From Pseudomonadota bacterium (GTDB taxonomy: Bacteria > Pseudomonadota > Alphaproteobacteria > Sphingomonadales > Sphingomonadaceae), in assembly GCA_021849075.1 (NCBI GenBank), contig JAJZTH010000006.1, forward strand, positions 1 through 53,111: DNA of 53,111 nucleotides, written 5' to 3'. A program made the position numbers and the translations under genes. Under the pieces are notes generated by a model. It had not been told where the DNA came from and made no database searches. It was given only the letters and a program-made list of their open reading frames with translations. This document shows positions 17,181 to 25,338 of this stretch, one piece after another (the first letter of the stretch is position 1; the number at the start of each line of letters is the position of its first letter).

Positions 17181-18905
17181 TTGTCCCTTTACACCCGTTT
17201 CACCGCTCACCTCGACGCCGTGCTCGACGCGCTGGAGGCCGATGGCGTGCTGCCCGCCGGCCTCAACCGCAAGCCGGTGACGGTCGAGCCGCCGCGCGAC
17301 CCCAGCCATGGCGATCTTGCCACCAACGCCGCGATGGTGCTGGCCAAGCCCGCCGGCACCAATCCGCGCGCTCTGGCCGACGCGATCGTGGCGAAATTGC
17401 AGGCGCTGGACGAAGTGGAAAGCGCGGCCATTGCCGGTCCCGGCTTCATCAATCTGACGCTCACCGATCCGACCTGGCGCGCGGAACTCGCCGCGATCCA
17501 TGCCGACGCCGCCGATTATGGCCGGTCCGATTTCGGGCAGGGCGTCACCGTCAATGTCGAATATGTTTCGGCCAATCCGACGGGGCCCATGCATATGGGC
17601 CATTGCCGCGGCGCGGTGGTGGGCGATGCGCTCGCCACCCTGCTGGAATATGCCGGGCATAAGGTGATCCGCGAATATTATATCAATGATGCGGGCGGTC
17701 AGGTCGATGTGCTCGCCCGTTCGGCGCATCTGCGCTATCGCGAAGCGCTGGGCGAAACGATCGCCATTCCCGAAGGACTCTATCCGGGCGACTATCTGGT
17801 CGCCGTGGGTCAGGCGCTGGCCGCCGAGCATGGCGACACATATGTCGGCGCGCCGGAAAGCGACTGGCTGGTCCTGTTCCGCACCTTTGCCGTCGCCAGG
17901 ATGATGGACATGATCCGCAGCGATCTCGCGCTGCTCGGCATCCATCACGATATCTTCTCGTCGGAGGCGGAATTGCAGGCGGCGGGCAAGCCGCAGCAGG
18001 CCGAAGCCTGGCTGCGCGCCCATGACCTCGTCTATGACGGCACGCTCGAAGCGCCCAAGGGCGAATTGCCCGACGATTGGGAGCCGGTGGAACTGCCGCT
18101 GTTCCGCTCGACCAAGTTCGGCGATGATCAGGATCGTCCGATCAAGAAATCGAATGGCAGCTGGACCTATTTCGGCGCCGACATGGCCTATCACTATCAA
18201 AAGGCCCAGAGCGCCGATCAGTTGATCGATATCTGGGGTGCCGACCATGCCGGCACGGTCAAGCGCATTCAGGCCGCCGTCGCCGCCCTGACCGAAGGCA
18301 AGGCGCGGTTCGACGTCAAGCTGATCCAGATGGTCCGCTTGTTGCGTGATGGCGAACCGGTGAAAATGTCCAAGCGCGCGGGCAATTTCGTGACCTTGGC
18401 CGATGTGGTGCGCGAAGTGGGCAAGGATGTGGTCCGCTTCACGATGCTGACGCGCAAGGCCGATGCCCAGATGGACTTCGACTTCGCCAAGGTGGTGGAG
18501 GCGTCGAAGGACAATCCCGTTTTCTACGTGCAATATGCCCATGCGCGCATTTCCTCGCTGGGCCGTCGCGCGCAGGAAGCGGGAATCGATCTGCCCGCAC
18601 CCGACCTGTCCCTTCTTGGGACGGCGGAACTCGCCATGGTCAAACTCGCCGCCCAATTCCCGCGCGTGGTCGAAGGATCGGCGCAGGCGCGCGAACCGCA
18701 CCGGATCGCTTTCTATCTCAACGATTTGGCCTCCGCCTTCCATGGCTGGTGGAATATGGGCAATGATGATCCGCGCGCGCGCGTCATATTGGCGGACGAC
18801 CCGGCGATCACTGCTACCCGTCTTTTCCTCGCGCAGGGAATCGGGCAGATTATCCGCAATGGCCTTGCCCTCATGGGCGTCGCGGCCCTGACGGAAATGC
18901 AGTGA
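17181..18905 (+). CDS. argS: Arginyl-tRNA synthetase
   Basis: Charges tRNA-Arg with arginine. The 574-residue class I synthetase has an N-terminal additional domain (Add-1, about residues 1-100), the HIGH-type HMGH at 138-141 in SANPTGPMHMGHCRG, the KMSKR loop at 395-399 and a C-terminal DALR anticodon-binding region. The start is TTG 17181 with AGGA about 12 bases upstream, close to the palindromic element. It heads the argS-SPOR-nagZ-scpA-scpB-tatABC series; the SPOR gene begins ten bases after its stop. Confidence 0.96.
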   Translation: MSLYTRFTAHLDAVLDALEADGVLPAGLNRKPVTVEPPRDPSHGDLATNAAMVLAKPAGTNPRALADAIVAKLQALDEVESAAIAGPGFINLTLTDPTWRAELAAIHADAADYGRSDFGQGVTVNVEYVSANPTGPMHMGHCRGAVVGDALATLLEYAGHKVIREYYINDAGGQVDVLARSAHLRYREALGETIAIPEGLYPGDYLVAVGQALAAEHGDTYVGAPESDWLVLFRTFAVARMMDMIRSDLALLGIHHDIFSSEAELQAAGKPQQAEAWLRAHDLVYDGTLEAPKGELPDDWEPVELPLFRSTKFGDDQDRPIKKSNGSWTYFGADMAYHYQKAQSADQLIDIWGADHAGTVKRIQAAVAALTEGKARFDVKLIQMVRLLRDGEPVKMSKRAGNFVTLADVVREVGKDVVRFTMLTRKADAQMDFDFAKVVEASKDNPVFYVQYAHARISSLGRRAQEAGIDLPAPDLSLLGTAELAMVKLAAQFPRVVEGSAQAREPHRIAFYLNDLASAFHGWWNMGNDDPRARVILADDPAITATRLFLAQGIGQIIRNGLALMGVAALTEMQ

Positions 18906-18915
18906 GGCTCTGACC

Positions 18916-19638
18916 ATGGGTGATTATGCGCGGGGACGACTGGATTTGGACGATGAGGATCGTCTGCCCTGGCTCGAACCGGCGATGGACGATGCGGACG
19001 ATGACGGCGTTTCGCCGTTGCGTCTGCTCGGCCTCATCATTCTGGGTCTTCTGCTGATCGGCGCGGTCGTCGCGGGCATATGGGCGGTGCAGAACCGCAA
19101 TGGCGGCGGCAACGCGAATGAGGGGCAACTGATCGCCGCGCCGACCGACAGCTACAAGATCGCCGCCAACGAGGCGGACGCCAAGAAGTTCGCGGGCGAA
19201 GGCGACGCCAGCTTCGCCGCGAGCGAAGGCGTGGCCCGCGACGGCCGCATCGATCCCAGCCGCGTGCCCGAAGCGCCCATCGCCAAGACGGCGCCCGCAC
19301 CGGCCGGCACCCGGCCGGCGGCCCCCGCCAAACCAGCCGCCAGCGTCACTGCGCGCGTCGCCGATGAAACCAGCGTTACGCCCAAGGCGGCAGCGCCCAA
19401 GGCTGCGCCCAGCGGCACGATCCAGTTGGGCGCATATGGCAGCGCGGCCGTCGCCAAGGATGGCTGGTCTAAACTATCGAAGCGGTTCGCCTATCTTGCG
19501 CCGCTCGCCACGACGATCGAGCCGGCCGAAGTCGGCGGCGGCACCGTCTATCGCCTGCGTGCCAGCGCCGGCGGGCAGGCGGGCATGATCTGTGGCAAGC
19601 TTAAAGTCGCGGGCGAAAGCTGCATGGTGGTCAACTGA
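18916..19638 (+). CDS. SPOR-domain membrane protein
   Basis: A 240-residue bitopic protein: acidic cytoplasmic N-terminus (residues 1-33), one transmembrane helix around 36-59, an Ala/Pro/Lys-rich linker, and a C-terminal SPOR domain from about residue 170 (IQLGAYGSAAVAKDGW and following). SPOR domains bind glycan strands lacking stem peptides and target proteins to division septa. The gene follows argS directly and precedes nagZ, another glycan-acting protein. The specific partner is unknown. Confidence 0.87.
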   Translation: MGDYARGRLDLDDEDRLPWLEPAMDDADDDGVSPLRLLGLIILGLLLIGAVVAGIWAVQNRNGGGNANEGQLIAAPTDSYKIAANEADAKKFAGEGDASFAASEGVARDGRIDPSRVPEAPIAKTAPAPAGTRPAAPAKPAASVTARVADETSVTPKAAAPKAAPSGTIQLGAYGSAAVAKDGWSKLSKRFAYLAPLATTIEPAEVGGGTVYRLRASAGGQAGMICGKLKVAGESCMVVN

Positions 19639-19648
19639 TGTTTGGGAT

Positions 19649-19675
19649 GCCGGCGCGGTGGACAATCGCGCCGGC
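19649..19675. terminator. GC-rich hairpin after the SPOR gene
   Basis: A perfect 9-bp stem (19649-19657 with 19667-19675) with a 9-base loop begins 11 bases after the SPOR stop codon. There is no T-run, so it may be a pause or mRNA-end stabiliser and not a full stop before nagZ. Confidence 0.45.
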
Positions 19676-19759
19676 CTGACCGCGCTTATCGCCTGATGTT
19701 ATGGCCGCCGCGCCATTTGCGCTTCGACAGCGCCCCAACGGCCCGCTACCATAAGCGAC

Positions 19760-20773
19760 ATGAAGCCTGTCATTTTCGGCCTTGCCGGCGAAGCCCTTAC
19801 CCCCGACGAACGCGCCTTCTTCAGCGAAGCGCAGCCCGCCGGTTATATCCTGTTCAAACGCAACATTGTTGATCGTGCGCAACTGCGCGCCCTGACCGAC
19901 GATTTGCGCAGCCTGCATGGCCGCGATGACCTGCTGATCATGATCGATCAGGAAGGCGGGCGGGTCGCCCGGATGCAGCCGCCGGTCTGGCCGTCTTTCC
20001 CGCCCGGCGCGGTCTTCGATCGCCTCTATGATCTTGCGCCGTCCAGCGCCATTGCCGCCGCGCGCGCCAATGCCCGCGCCATCGCCCTGACGCTGGCGGA
20101 GGTCGGCATTACCGTCGATGCGCTGCCGCTGCTGGACGTGCGGCAGGAAGGGGCAAGCGACATCATGGGGGATCGCACGCTGGGCGCTGAACCGATGCGC
20201 GTTGCTGCCCTCGGCCGCGCCACGCTGGAAGGGCTGGCCGAGGGCGGCGTGGTCGGCATCGTCAAGCATATCCCCGGCCATGGTCGCGCACTGGTGGACA
20301 GCCATCTGGAGCTGCCGGTGGTGAACGCCAACCTCAACGCGCTGGAAACCGACATCGCGCCGTTCCGCACGCTGCGTCACGCGCCGATGGGCATGACCGC
20401 CCATGTCGTCTATACCGAATGGGATGCGGAGCGCCCGGCCACCCTTTCGCCGACCGTGATCGGGCAGATTATTCGAGACCGGATCGGGTTCGACGGTCTG
20501 CTGATGTCCGACGATCTGGATATGAAGGCGTTGCAGGGCAGTATTCCCGATCTTGCCGCCGGGGTGATCGCGGCGGGATGCGACATTGCGCTCAACTGTT
20601 TCGGCAAGATGGAGGATATGGTGGGCATTGCCGATCGCCTGTCCGACATCAGCGCCCTGTCGCGCGCCCGGCTCGACCGCGCGATGGCGTCGGTGGCGCG
20701 CGGCGGGGATCAGCCGCCGCTGGAGGAGTTGCTGGCAACGCGCGATTCGCTGCTGGGACTGGTGGCCGCTTGA
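19760..20773 (+). CDS. nagZ: Beta-N-acetylhexosaminidase
   Basis: Cytoplasmic GH3 enzyme that removes GlcNAc from anhydromuropeptides during wall recycling; its product can influence AmpC induction where ampR is present. The 337-residue protein has IDQEGGRVARM at 62-72, the KHIPGHG catalytic-histidine loop at 169-175, and MSDDLDM at 249-255 carrying the catalytic aspartate. Its TGA overlaps the TTG start of scpA by four bases, coupling a recycling gene to chromosome segregation genes. Confidence 0.95.
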   Translation: MKPVIFGLAGEALTPDERAFFSEAQPAGYILFKRNIVDRAQLRALTDDLRSLHGRDDLLIMIDQEGGRVARMQPPVWPSFPPGAVFDRLYDLAPSSAIAAARANARAIALTLAEVGITVDALPLLDVRQEGASDIMGDRTLGAEPMRVAALGRATLEGLAEGGVVGIVKHIPGHGRALVDSHLELPVVNANLNALETDIAPFRTLRHAPMGMTAHVVYTEWDAERPATLSPTVIGQIIRDRIGFDGLLMSDDLDMKALQGSIPDLAAGVIAAGCDIALNCFGKMEDMVGIADRLSDISALSRARLDRAMASVARGGDQPPLEELLATRDSLLGLVAA

Positions 20774-21555
20774 CGCAAGACCTGTTCAGCGCCCCGGCCG
20801 TTCCCGCGCCGCATCAGCTGACCGTCAGTTTCGACCATTGGGAAGGGCCACTTGACCTGCTGCTCACCCTTGCGCGCTCGCAAAAGGTCGACCTGCGCGA
20901 AATTTCGATCCTGGCGCTGACCGAGCAATATCTGGCCTTCATCGACAGTGCGCGTCAGTTGAAGCTGGAACTGGCCGCCGATTATCTGGTGATGGCGGCC
21001 TGGCTCGCCTATCTCAAATCCTCGCTGCTGCTGCCCCGACAGGAACAGCCCGATCCCAGTCCCGAGGAGCTGGCGCTGCGGCTGCAATTGCGGCTTCAGC
21101 GCCTGAACGCGATGCGCGACGCCGCCGCCCGGCTGATGGCGCGCGATCGCATCGGCCGCGACGTCTTTCCGCGACGCAAGCCCGAAGGGCTGCGACTGGT
21201 GAAGAAGGCGCAATGGCGCGCCAGCCTCTATGAGCTGATTGCGACTTACGGCCAAATCCGCGCCCGCACCCAACCGGTGGTGCACACCATCGCCGTGCGT
21301 CCGGTGATGACGCTGGATGAGGCGCTCCAGAGGGTCGGGTCGCTGGTCGGCGCGGCGATCGACTGGACCCGTCTCGAATCCTTCCTGCCCCCGGACATCG
21401 ATCCGCCAAAGGCGAAGTCGGCGCTGGCCAGCAGCTTCGTCGCCGCGCTGGAACTGGCGAAGCAGGGGCGGCTCGACATTCAGCAGGACGGGATTTTCGC
21501 GCCCATCTATTTGCGCGCCCATGCGCCCGACCCTGCCAACGGATCGCTGCTATGA
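20770..21555 (+). CDS. scpA: Segregation and condensation protein A
   Basis: The kleisin subunit of the SMC-ScpAB condensin that organises the chromosome. The 261-residue protein shows the N-terminal EGPLDLLLTLARSQKVDL motif and a C-terminal winged-helix region. Start: TTG 20770, whose TTGA overlaps the nagZ stop; the frame upstream is only the nagZ shadow. It overlaps scpB by ATGA. A later GTG (VSFDHW) would trim the non-conserved N-terminus but has no better ribosome site. Confidence 0.92.
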   Translation: MTQDLFSAPAVPAPHQLTVSFDHWEGPLDLLLTLARSQKVDLREISILALTEQYLAFIDSARQLKLELAADYLVMAAWLAYLKSSLLLPRQEQPDPSPEELALRLQLRLQRLNAMRDAAARLMARDRIGRDVFPRRKPEGLRLVKKAQWRASLYELIATYGQIRARTQPVVHTIAVRPVMTLDEALQRVGSLVGAAIDWTRLESFLPPDIDPPKAKSALASSFVAALELAKQGRLDIQQDGIFAPIYLRAHAPDPANGSLL

Positions 21556-22145
21556 ATTCAGAACCCGATGATTATCTGCGCGCTGTGGAAGCGGCGCTGT
21601 TCGTGGCGGAAACCCCGCTGACCCCGGCTGAAATCCGGCTGCATGTCGGGGAGGGCGGGAATCTGGACTCCGCCTTGCGCGTCATCGCCGCCGATTATGC
21701 CGGGCGCGGCGTCAATCTGGTCGAACGCGGCGGGCGCTGGCATTTCCAGACCGCGCCGGATCTCGCCCATATTCTGCGGCGTGAGAAGGATGAGCCGCGC
21801 AAGCTGTCGCGCGCCGCGATGGAGACGCTGGCGATCATCGCCTATCATGAACCCGTCAGCCGCGCTGAAATAGAGGCGATTCGCGGGGTTCAGGTGGCCA
21901 AAGGCACGCTGGACGTGCTGATGGAGGCTGGCTGGGTTCGCCCCGCCGGCCGCCGCGAGGTGCCCGGTCGCCCGCTCATTTATGCGACGACTGTAGAATT
22001 TCTGACGCATTTCGGGCTTAGCAGCCGCCGCGACCTGCCGGGAATGGACGATCTGCGCGCTGCCGGTCTGCTCGATCCGGTCGATCTGGCGCTGGAGGGT
22101 CTGACTGGCCAATCCGTTCTGGAAAATGACGACGAAGATGCCTAG
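21552..22145 (+). CDS. scpB: Segregation and condensation protein B
   Basis: Dimeric partner of ScpA in the SMC complex, built of two winged-helix domains. The 197-residue protein includes ALFVAETPLTPAEI near the N-terminus and the conserved LAIIAYHEPVSRAEIEAIRGV around residues 96-116. The ATG overlaps the scpA stop by four bases. tatA starts 28 bases downstream with its own AGGAGT-type site, so the run continues without an obvious terminator. Confidence 0.95.
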   Translation: MNSEPDDYLRAVEAALFVAETPLTPAEIRLHVGEGGNLDSALRVIAADYAGRGVNLVERGGRWHFQTAPDLAHILRREKDEPRKLSRAAMETLAIIAYHEPVSRAEIEAIRGVQVAKGTLDVLMEAGWVRPAGRREVPGRPLIYATTVEFLTHFGLSSRRDLPGMDDLRAAGLLDPVDLALEGLTGQSVLENDDEDA

Positions 22146-22173
22146 ATAGGCTTGGTTTCAGGAGTATTGAAAA

Positions 22174-22416
22174 ATGGGTTCCTTTTCGCTGATGCACTGG
22201 GTCATCGTGCTCCTGGTCGTCATGCTGCTATTTGGTGGCGGTCGGATTTCCGGCCTGATGGGTGACGTGGCCAAGGGCATCAAGAGCTTCAAGAAGGGCA
22301 TGGCCGAGGACGATGACGTTCCGCCCGCCAAGCCGGCGACGCGCATCGAAGGGCATCGCGTGCCTGAACAGGACGCGCCGACGCCCAGCGCGACCGAAGA
22401 AAAGACCAAAGCCTGA
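22174..22416 (+). CDS. tatA: Sec-independent translocase subunit TatA
   Basis: Forms the twin-arginine translocation pore for folded proteins in the inner membrane. The 80-residue protein has one N-terminal transmembrane helix (about residues 5-22), the hinge FGGGRI, then an amphipathic helix ([19 protein letters not shown]) and an acidic tail, exactly the TatA/E plan. A GGAG site precedes it. tatB follows after 29 bases. Confidence 0.96.
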   Translation: MGSFSLMHWVIVLLVVMLLFGGGRISGLMGDVAKGIKSFKKGMAEDDDVPPAKPATRIEGHRVPEQDAPTPSATEEKTKA

Positions 22417-22445
22417 TCCTCTCCAGCACAGGCTGACCGTCGCGC

Positions 22446-22871
22446 ATGTTTGGCATCGATTCGTCCGAACTTCTGGTGATCGTGATCATTGCAGTGATCG
22501 TGATCGGGCCGAAGGATTTGCCGCGCGCGCTCTACAAGGTGGGGCAGATCGTGGGCAAGGCGCAGGGCATGGCCCGCCATTTCCGCACTGGCATCGACGC
22601 CATGGTGCGCGAAGTCGAACTGGAAGAGCTGGAAAAGAAATGGGCCGCGCAGAACAAGCGGATCATGGACGAGCATCCGCCCGAACCCATGCCCGCCGCT
22701 GAAGTGCTGCCCGCACCGGCGGAAGAAGCGCCCGCCTTCGTGGCGCAATCCGCGCCGGTCGATGACAAGCCGGCCTTCGTCGCCGAATCGGCGCCCACGC
22801 CTGCGCCCGATGGCCCGCCCTATCTGGCGGAAGCGCCGGCCCAGCCGCGCAAGGATGATGCTGCGGCATGA
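22446..22871 (+). CDS. tatB: Sec-independent translocase subunit TatB
   Basis: Works with TatC to recognise twin-arginine signal peptides. The 141-residue protein begins [19 protein letters not shown], the TatB helix with its conserved Glu, followed by GPKDLPRAL and a long amphipathic helix; the C-terminus is Pro/Ala-rich with two similar short repeats (PAFVAQSAP and PAFVAESAP). Its stop overlaps the tatC start by four bases (ATGA). Confidence 0.96.
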   Translation: MFGIDSSELLVIVIIAVIVIGPKDLPRALYKVGQIVGKAQGMARHFRTGIDAMVREVELEELEKKWAAQNKRIMDEHPPEPMPAAEVLPAPAEEAPAFVAQSAPVDDKPAFVAESAPTPAPDGPPYLAEAPAQPRKDDAAA

Positions 22872-23647
22872 TCAACGATATTGACGACAGCAAGGCGCCC
22901 TTGCTCGACCATCTGATCGAACTTCGCAGCCGGTTGCTCAAATGCGTCTATGCGCTCTTCATCACAGGCGCGATCTGCTTCTATTTTTCCGAGCAGCTTT
23001 TCGCGATCCTCGTCCATCCGCTGAAAGAAGCGTTCGGCGATGGCGGCGGCCGGCTGGTCTATACCAAGCTGTATGAAGCTTTCTTCGTTCAGGTGAAGAT
23101 CGCCGTGTTCGGCGCTTTCTGCCTGTCCTTCCCGATCATCGCCAATCAGCTCTGGGCCTTTGTCGCGCCGGGCCTTTATGCCAAGGAAAAGAAGGCGCTG
23201 CTGCCCTTCATTCTGGCAACGCCCTTCCTGTTCGCGATGGGCGCCAGCCTCGCCTATTTCGTGGTGATGCCCACGGCTTTCCATTTCTTCCTGGAATTTC
23301 AGGGCAACAGCAGCGGCCTGTCGGTCGAGGCGCTGCCCAGTGCGGACAGCTATCTGGGCCTGGTCATGCAGTTCATTCTGGCTTTCGGCATCAGCTTCCT
23401 GATGCCGGTGCTGCTGATGCTGCTTAACCGGGCGGGCTTTGTGACGCGGGCGCAACTGATTGGTTTGCGCCGTTACATGATCGTCGCGGCCTTCATTCTG
23501 GCGGCGGTGCTGACCCCGCCGGATGTGGTCTCGCAGCTGATGCTCGCCATCCCGCTGCTGCTGCTGTACGAAATCACCATCATCGCCATCTGGTTCACCG
23601 ATCGGAAACAGGCGAAGGATGAGGCGGCCGAGGAAGCGGCTGCATAA
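22868..23647 (+). CDS. tatC: Sec-independent translocase subunit TatC
   Basis: The six-helix membrane core of the Tat translocase. The 259-residue protein has the N-terminal [15 protein letters not shown] motif with the conserved Glu-Leu-Arg, and [12 protein letters not shown] in the first cytoplasmic loop region. It is coupled to tatB by an ATGA overlap and ends the eight-gene plus-strand run. A hairpin beginning 6 bases after the stop is shared with the opposite-strand entericidin gene. Confidence 0.97.
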   Translation: MINDIDDSKAPLLDHLIELRSRLLKCVYALFITGAICFYFSEQLFAILVHPLKEAFGDGGGRLVYTKLYEAFFVQVKIAVFGAFCLSFPIIANQLWAFVAPGLYAKEKKALLPFILATPFLFAMGASLAYFVVMPTAFHFFLEFQGNSSGLSVEALPSADSYLGLVMQFILAFGISFLMPVLLMLLNRAGFVTRAQLIGLRRYMIVAAFILAAVLTPPDVVSQLMLAIPLLLLYEITIIAIWFTDRKQAKDEAAEEAAA

Positions 23648-23676
23648 AAAGAAGCCCGCCTCGGTGGAGGCGGGCT
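23645..23676 (-). terminator. Intrinsic terminator of the entericidin gene, shared with tatC
   Basis: A 10-bp GC-rich stem (23653-23662 with 23667-23676) with a 4-base loop. On the minus strand it is followed by a T-run (23646-23650), making a textbook terminator for the entericidin gene. On the plus strand it lies just after tatC without a T-run, so it may stop both transcripts with different strength. Confidence 0.85.
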
Positions 23677-23711
23677 GCAATGGAAAATGTCGGGAAAGGG
23701 GAGGCGCTGGC

Positions 23712-23840
23712 TCAGTTGGCCGAGCGCTCCACGGCCTTGCCGGCGCTCTGGACGTCGCGGCCCGCGCCTTCGACCGTGTTGCATGCAGCAACCATCAGGG
23801 AACTGGTCAGCAGCAACGCGGCCAGGATCTTCTTCGTCAT
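23712..23840 (-). CDS. Entericidin A/B-family small lipoprotein
   Basis: A 42-residue protein: basic start MTKK, hydrophobic core LAALLLTSSLMVAAC with a lipobox ending at Cys20, then NTVEGAGRDVQSAGKAVERSA, the repeat-like tail of entericidins. In E. coli the ecnAB pair is linked to stationary phase; the function here is unproven. A GAGGAGA ribosome site lies upstream, a sequence matching the EcfG stress promoter (GGAAC-N16-GGTT) about 50 bases further, and a clear terminator downstream, so it looks like a self-contained one-gene unit. Confidence 0.88.
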   Translation of the reverse strand: MTKKILAALLLTSSLMVAACNTVEGAGRDVQSAGKAVERSAN

Positions 23841-23891
23841 CGAAAATCTCCTCAAAATTTCGTGACCGCCCATGGCGGCGACGAAGGGAAG

Positions 23892-23916
23892 AACCCGCAC
23901 CCGGCAAATCCGTTCC
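23892..23916 (-). promoter_or_regulatory. Candidate EcfG (general stress) promoter of the entericidin gene
   Basis: On the minus strand GGAAC (23916-23912) is followed after 16 bases by GGTT (23895-23892). The alphaproteobacterial EcfG consensus is GGAAC-N16/17-CGTT, so one base of the -10 differs. The site is about 50 bases before the entericidin ATG. Confidence 0.45.
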
Positions 23917-23955
23917 GATTGCGAAAAGAATAATGATTTCAAAGGGGAATGCCCG

Positions 23956-24050
23956 AAAAATGCTGAGCCCGGAACGTGTCGGGGGGGGAGATACGTTCCG
24001 GGCTCATATTTTGTGGATAGCAAGAGCGGGGGGCAAAAGATTTGCTATCC
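23956..24050 (-). ncRNA. Candidate small RNA with two C-rich loops and a terminator
   Basis: Read on the minus strand: hairpin A pairs 24042-24050 with 24015-24023 (9 bp), loop of 18 with six consecutive C; hairpin B pairs 23993-24006 with 23964-23977 (14 bp, perfect), 15-base loop with eight consecutive C preceded by ATCT; then three bases and five T (23960-23956), an intrinsic terminator. Two stem-loops with C-rich, anti-Shine-Dalgarno-like loops recall the cuckoo/CcsR RNAs of alphaproteobacteria, though the exact CUCCUCCC is absent. No convincing promoter was found, and the opposite strand also ends in a terminator, so the strand is not certain. Confidence 0.45.
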
Positions 24051-24073
24051 GAAGTGTAGAACCCGCAACGTGG

Positions 24074-24092
24074 CGGGAAGGTTCCCGTTTTT
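24074..24092 (+). terminator. Plus-strand intrinsic terminator in the entericidin-sleB spacer
   Basis: CGGGA and TCCCG pair around a 4-base loop and are followed at once by five T. No plus-strand protein gene ends here, so it would end either tatC read-through or a plus-strand RNA across the two hairpins at 23964-24050. Confidence 0.5.
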
Positions 24093-24189
24093 GGCAGGAA
24101 AATCGCTTTTTTAATTTTCCGCTATAACAAGTGCTTCTGTGGTTAGCCGCGATTAACCGAACAAAAATCCGCCCAAGTCCGACAGAATG

Positions 24190-25164
24190 TCAGGTGAGCG
24201 GGCGGCCACTGTTGCGATATTCCGGGCGGATCGTGGATTCCGGCAGCCCGTCATCCACGCTGCGCGGGGTGGGTTGCGGTGTCCAGCCGACCGATGGTGA
24301 GGCGGGCGTCGCGATGGCCGGTGCAGGCGAGGGGGCAAGCGGGGCTTGCAACATCTCGACCGGCTGCACCGGTTTGGTGGGCCAACTCGTCCGCGCCGGC
24401 CCCGAAATCGTTTCACGCCCCAGATAGGTAGTCTGAAAGGCGGCAGGCGAGCCGTTGAAGCCGGGGTTGCGATAGAAGATATGCGCGCCGATCACCGCGA
24501 CCGGCTGAAGGCTGGAGGACCAGTCAGGCCGCACCGCCAGCGTGTGATAATGTGTGGCGAGGCCGACCGGCGCATAGACCTGCCCGGCCAGCGCATCGGC
24601 GGCGATGCGGCGCGCCCGCGCCCATGCGGCGGCGGCTGGCATCCGCGCCATCGATCCGTCGCAGCTGAAGGTGAACTGGCAATGGAAATCGGTACGTTCG
24701 GACCCCTGATAGATGACGCCGCACACGCTGTTGGGCCATAGCGGGCTGCGCACCCGGTTCAGCACCACCTGCGCCACCGCGCGCTGTCCATCCTCCGGCT
24801 CGCTTCCCGCTTCATAATAGACCGCCGACGTCAGGCAATTGAGCGCGCGATAGCTGTCGAGCGGGGTGATGCCCCGAAAGAGGGCGGCGGGTGCGGCTTT
24901 CACCGCCTCCAGCCCCAGCACATGTTCGCTCTTCACCGTGTCGACGCCCGGCGTCGGGTCGAAAGCGCCTTCCGCGAAGAAAAAGGCCGATCCGGGGAAA
25001 TTTTGTCCTACGTCTTCGGCCGGATCGACAAAGCGTTCCGTCTGTCCGCCGTCCAGCATGTCGAGCGGCGCAGCGGTGATCAGGCGTGGCGCGGCCAGCG
25101 CCAGCAGCGCGATCAGCAGGATCGCGCCATGGCTTTTCCAGCCAAGCCCTTTCCATCCCTGCAT
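24190..25164 (-). CDS. SleB-like cell wall hydrolase
   Basis: A 324-residue exported protein with a signal or anchor helix at about 12-31 and a Hydrolase_2 (SleB/CwlJ) domain: LNCLTSAVYYEAGSEPEDGQ, containing the likely catalytic Glu of YYEAGSE, followed by QVVLNRVRSPLWPNSVCGV and the cysteine pair of HCQFTFSCDG. SleB proteins are peptidoglycan lytic transglycosylases in spores; relatives in proteobacteria act in wall turnover. The C-terminus is Pro-rich. ATG 25164 follows AAAGGGA with 7-base spacing; the much longer open frame upstream only shadows the cysteine synthase gene. Confidence 0.87.
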   Translation of the reverse strand: MQGWKGLGWKSHGAILLIALLALAAPRLITAAPLDMLDGGQTERFVDPAEDVGQNFPGSAFFFAEGAFDPTPGVDTVKSEHVLGLEAVKAAPAALFRGITPLDSYRALNCLTSAVYYEAGSEPEDGQRAVAQVVLNRVRSPLWPNSVCGVIYQGSERTDFHCQFTFSCDGSMARMPAAAAWARARRIAADALAGQVYAPVGLATHYHTLAVRPDWSSSLQPVAVIGAHIFYRNPGFNGSPAAFQTTYLGRETISGPARTSWPTKPVQPVEMLQAPLAPSPAPAIATPASPSVGWTPQPTPRSVDDGLPESTIRPEYRNSGRPLT

Positions 25165-25338
25165 GATCGCATCCCTTTGCATGGCATGCCCATACACCAA
25201 TTGTCTTGCCAACTCCTCACCCAATTGGCCGCGTGCCGCGATGGGACGCTTCGGGCGTCGGGCGTTAACGCGACTGGCAAAATCGCTCTTGGGGCGGCGC
25301 AGCAATCCCTTGCTTGGCAAAGGCGCGCCGCCTCCGCT

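Noticed and set aside
23960..24127. Plus-strand ORF across the two G-loop hairpins
   Set aside because: An intrinsic terminator falls inside it, it has no clear ribosome site for its ATG, and the product looks like translated structure.
24141..24158. GGTTA/TAACC hairpin after the SleB gene
   Set aside because: Only 5 bp and no T-run in the right direction; not called as a terminator.
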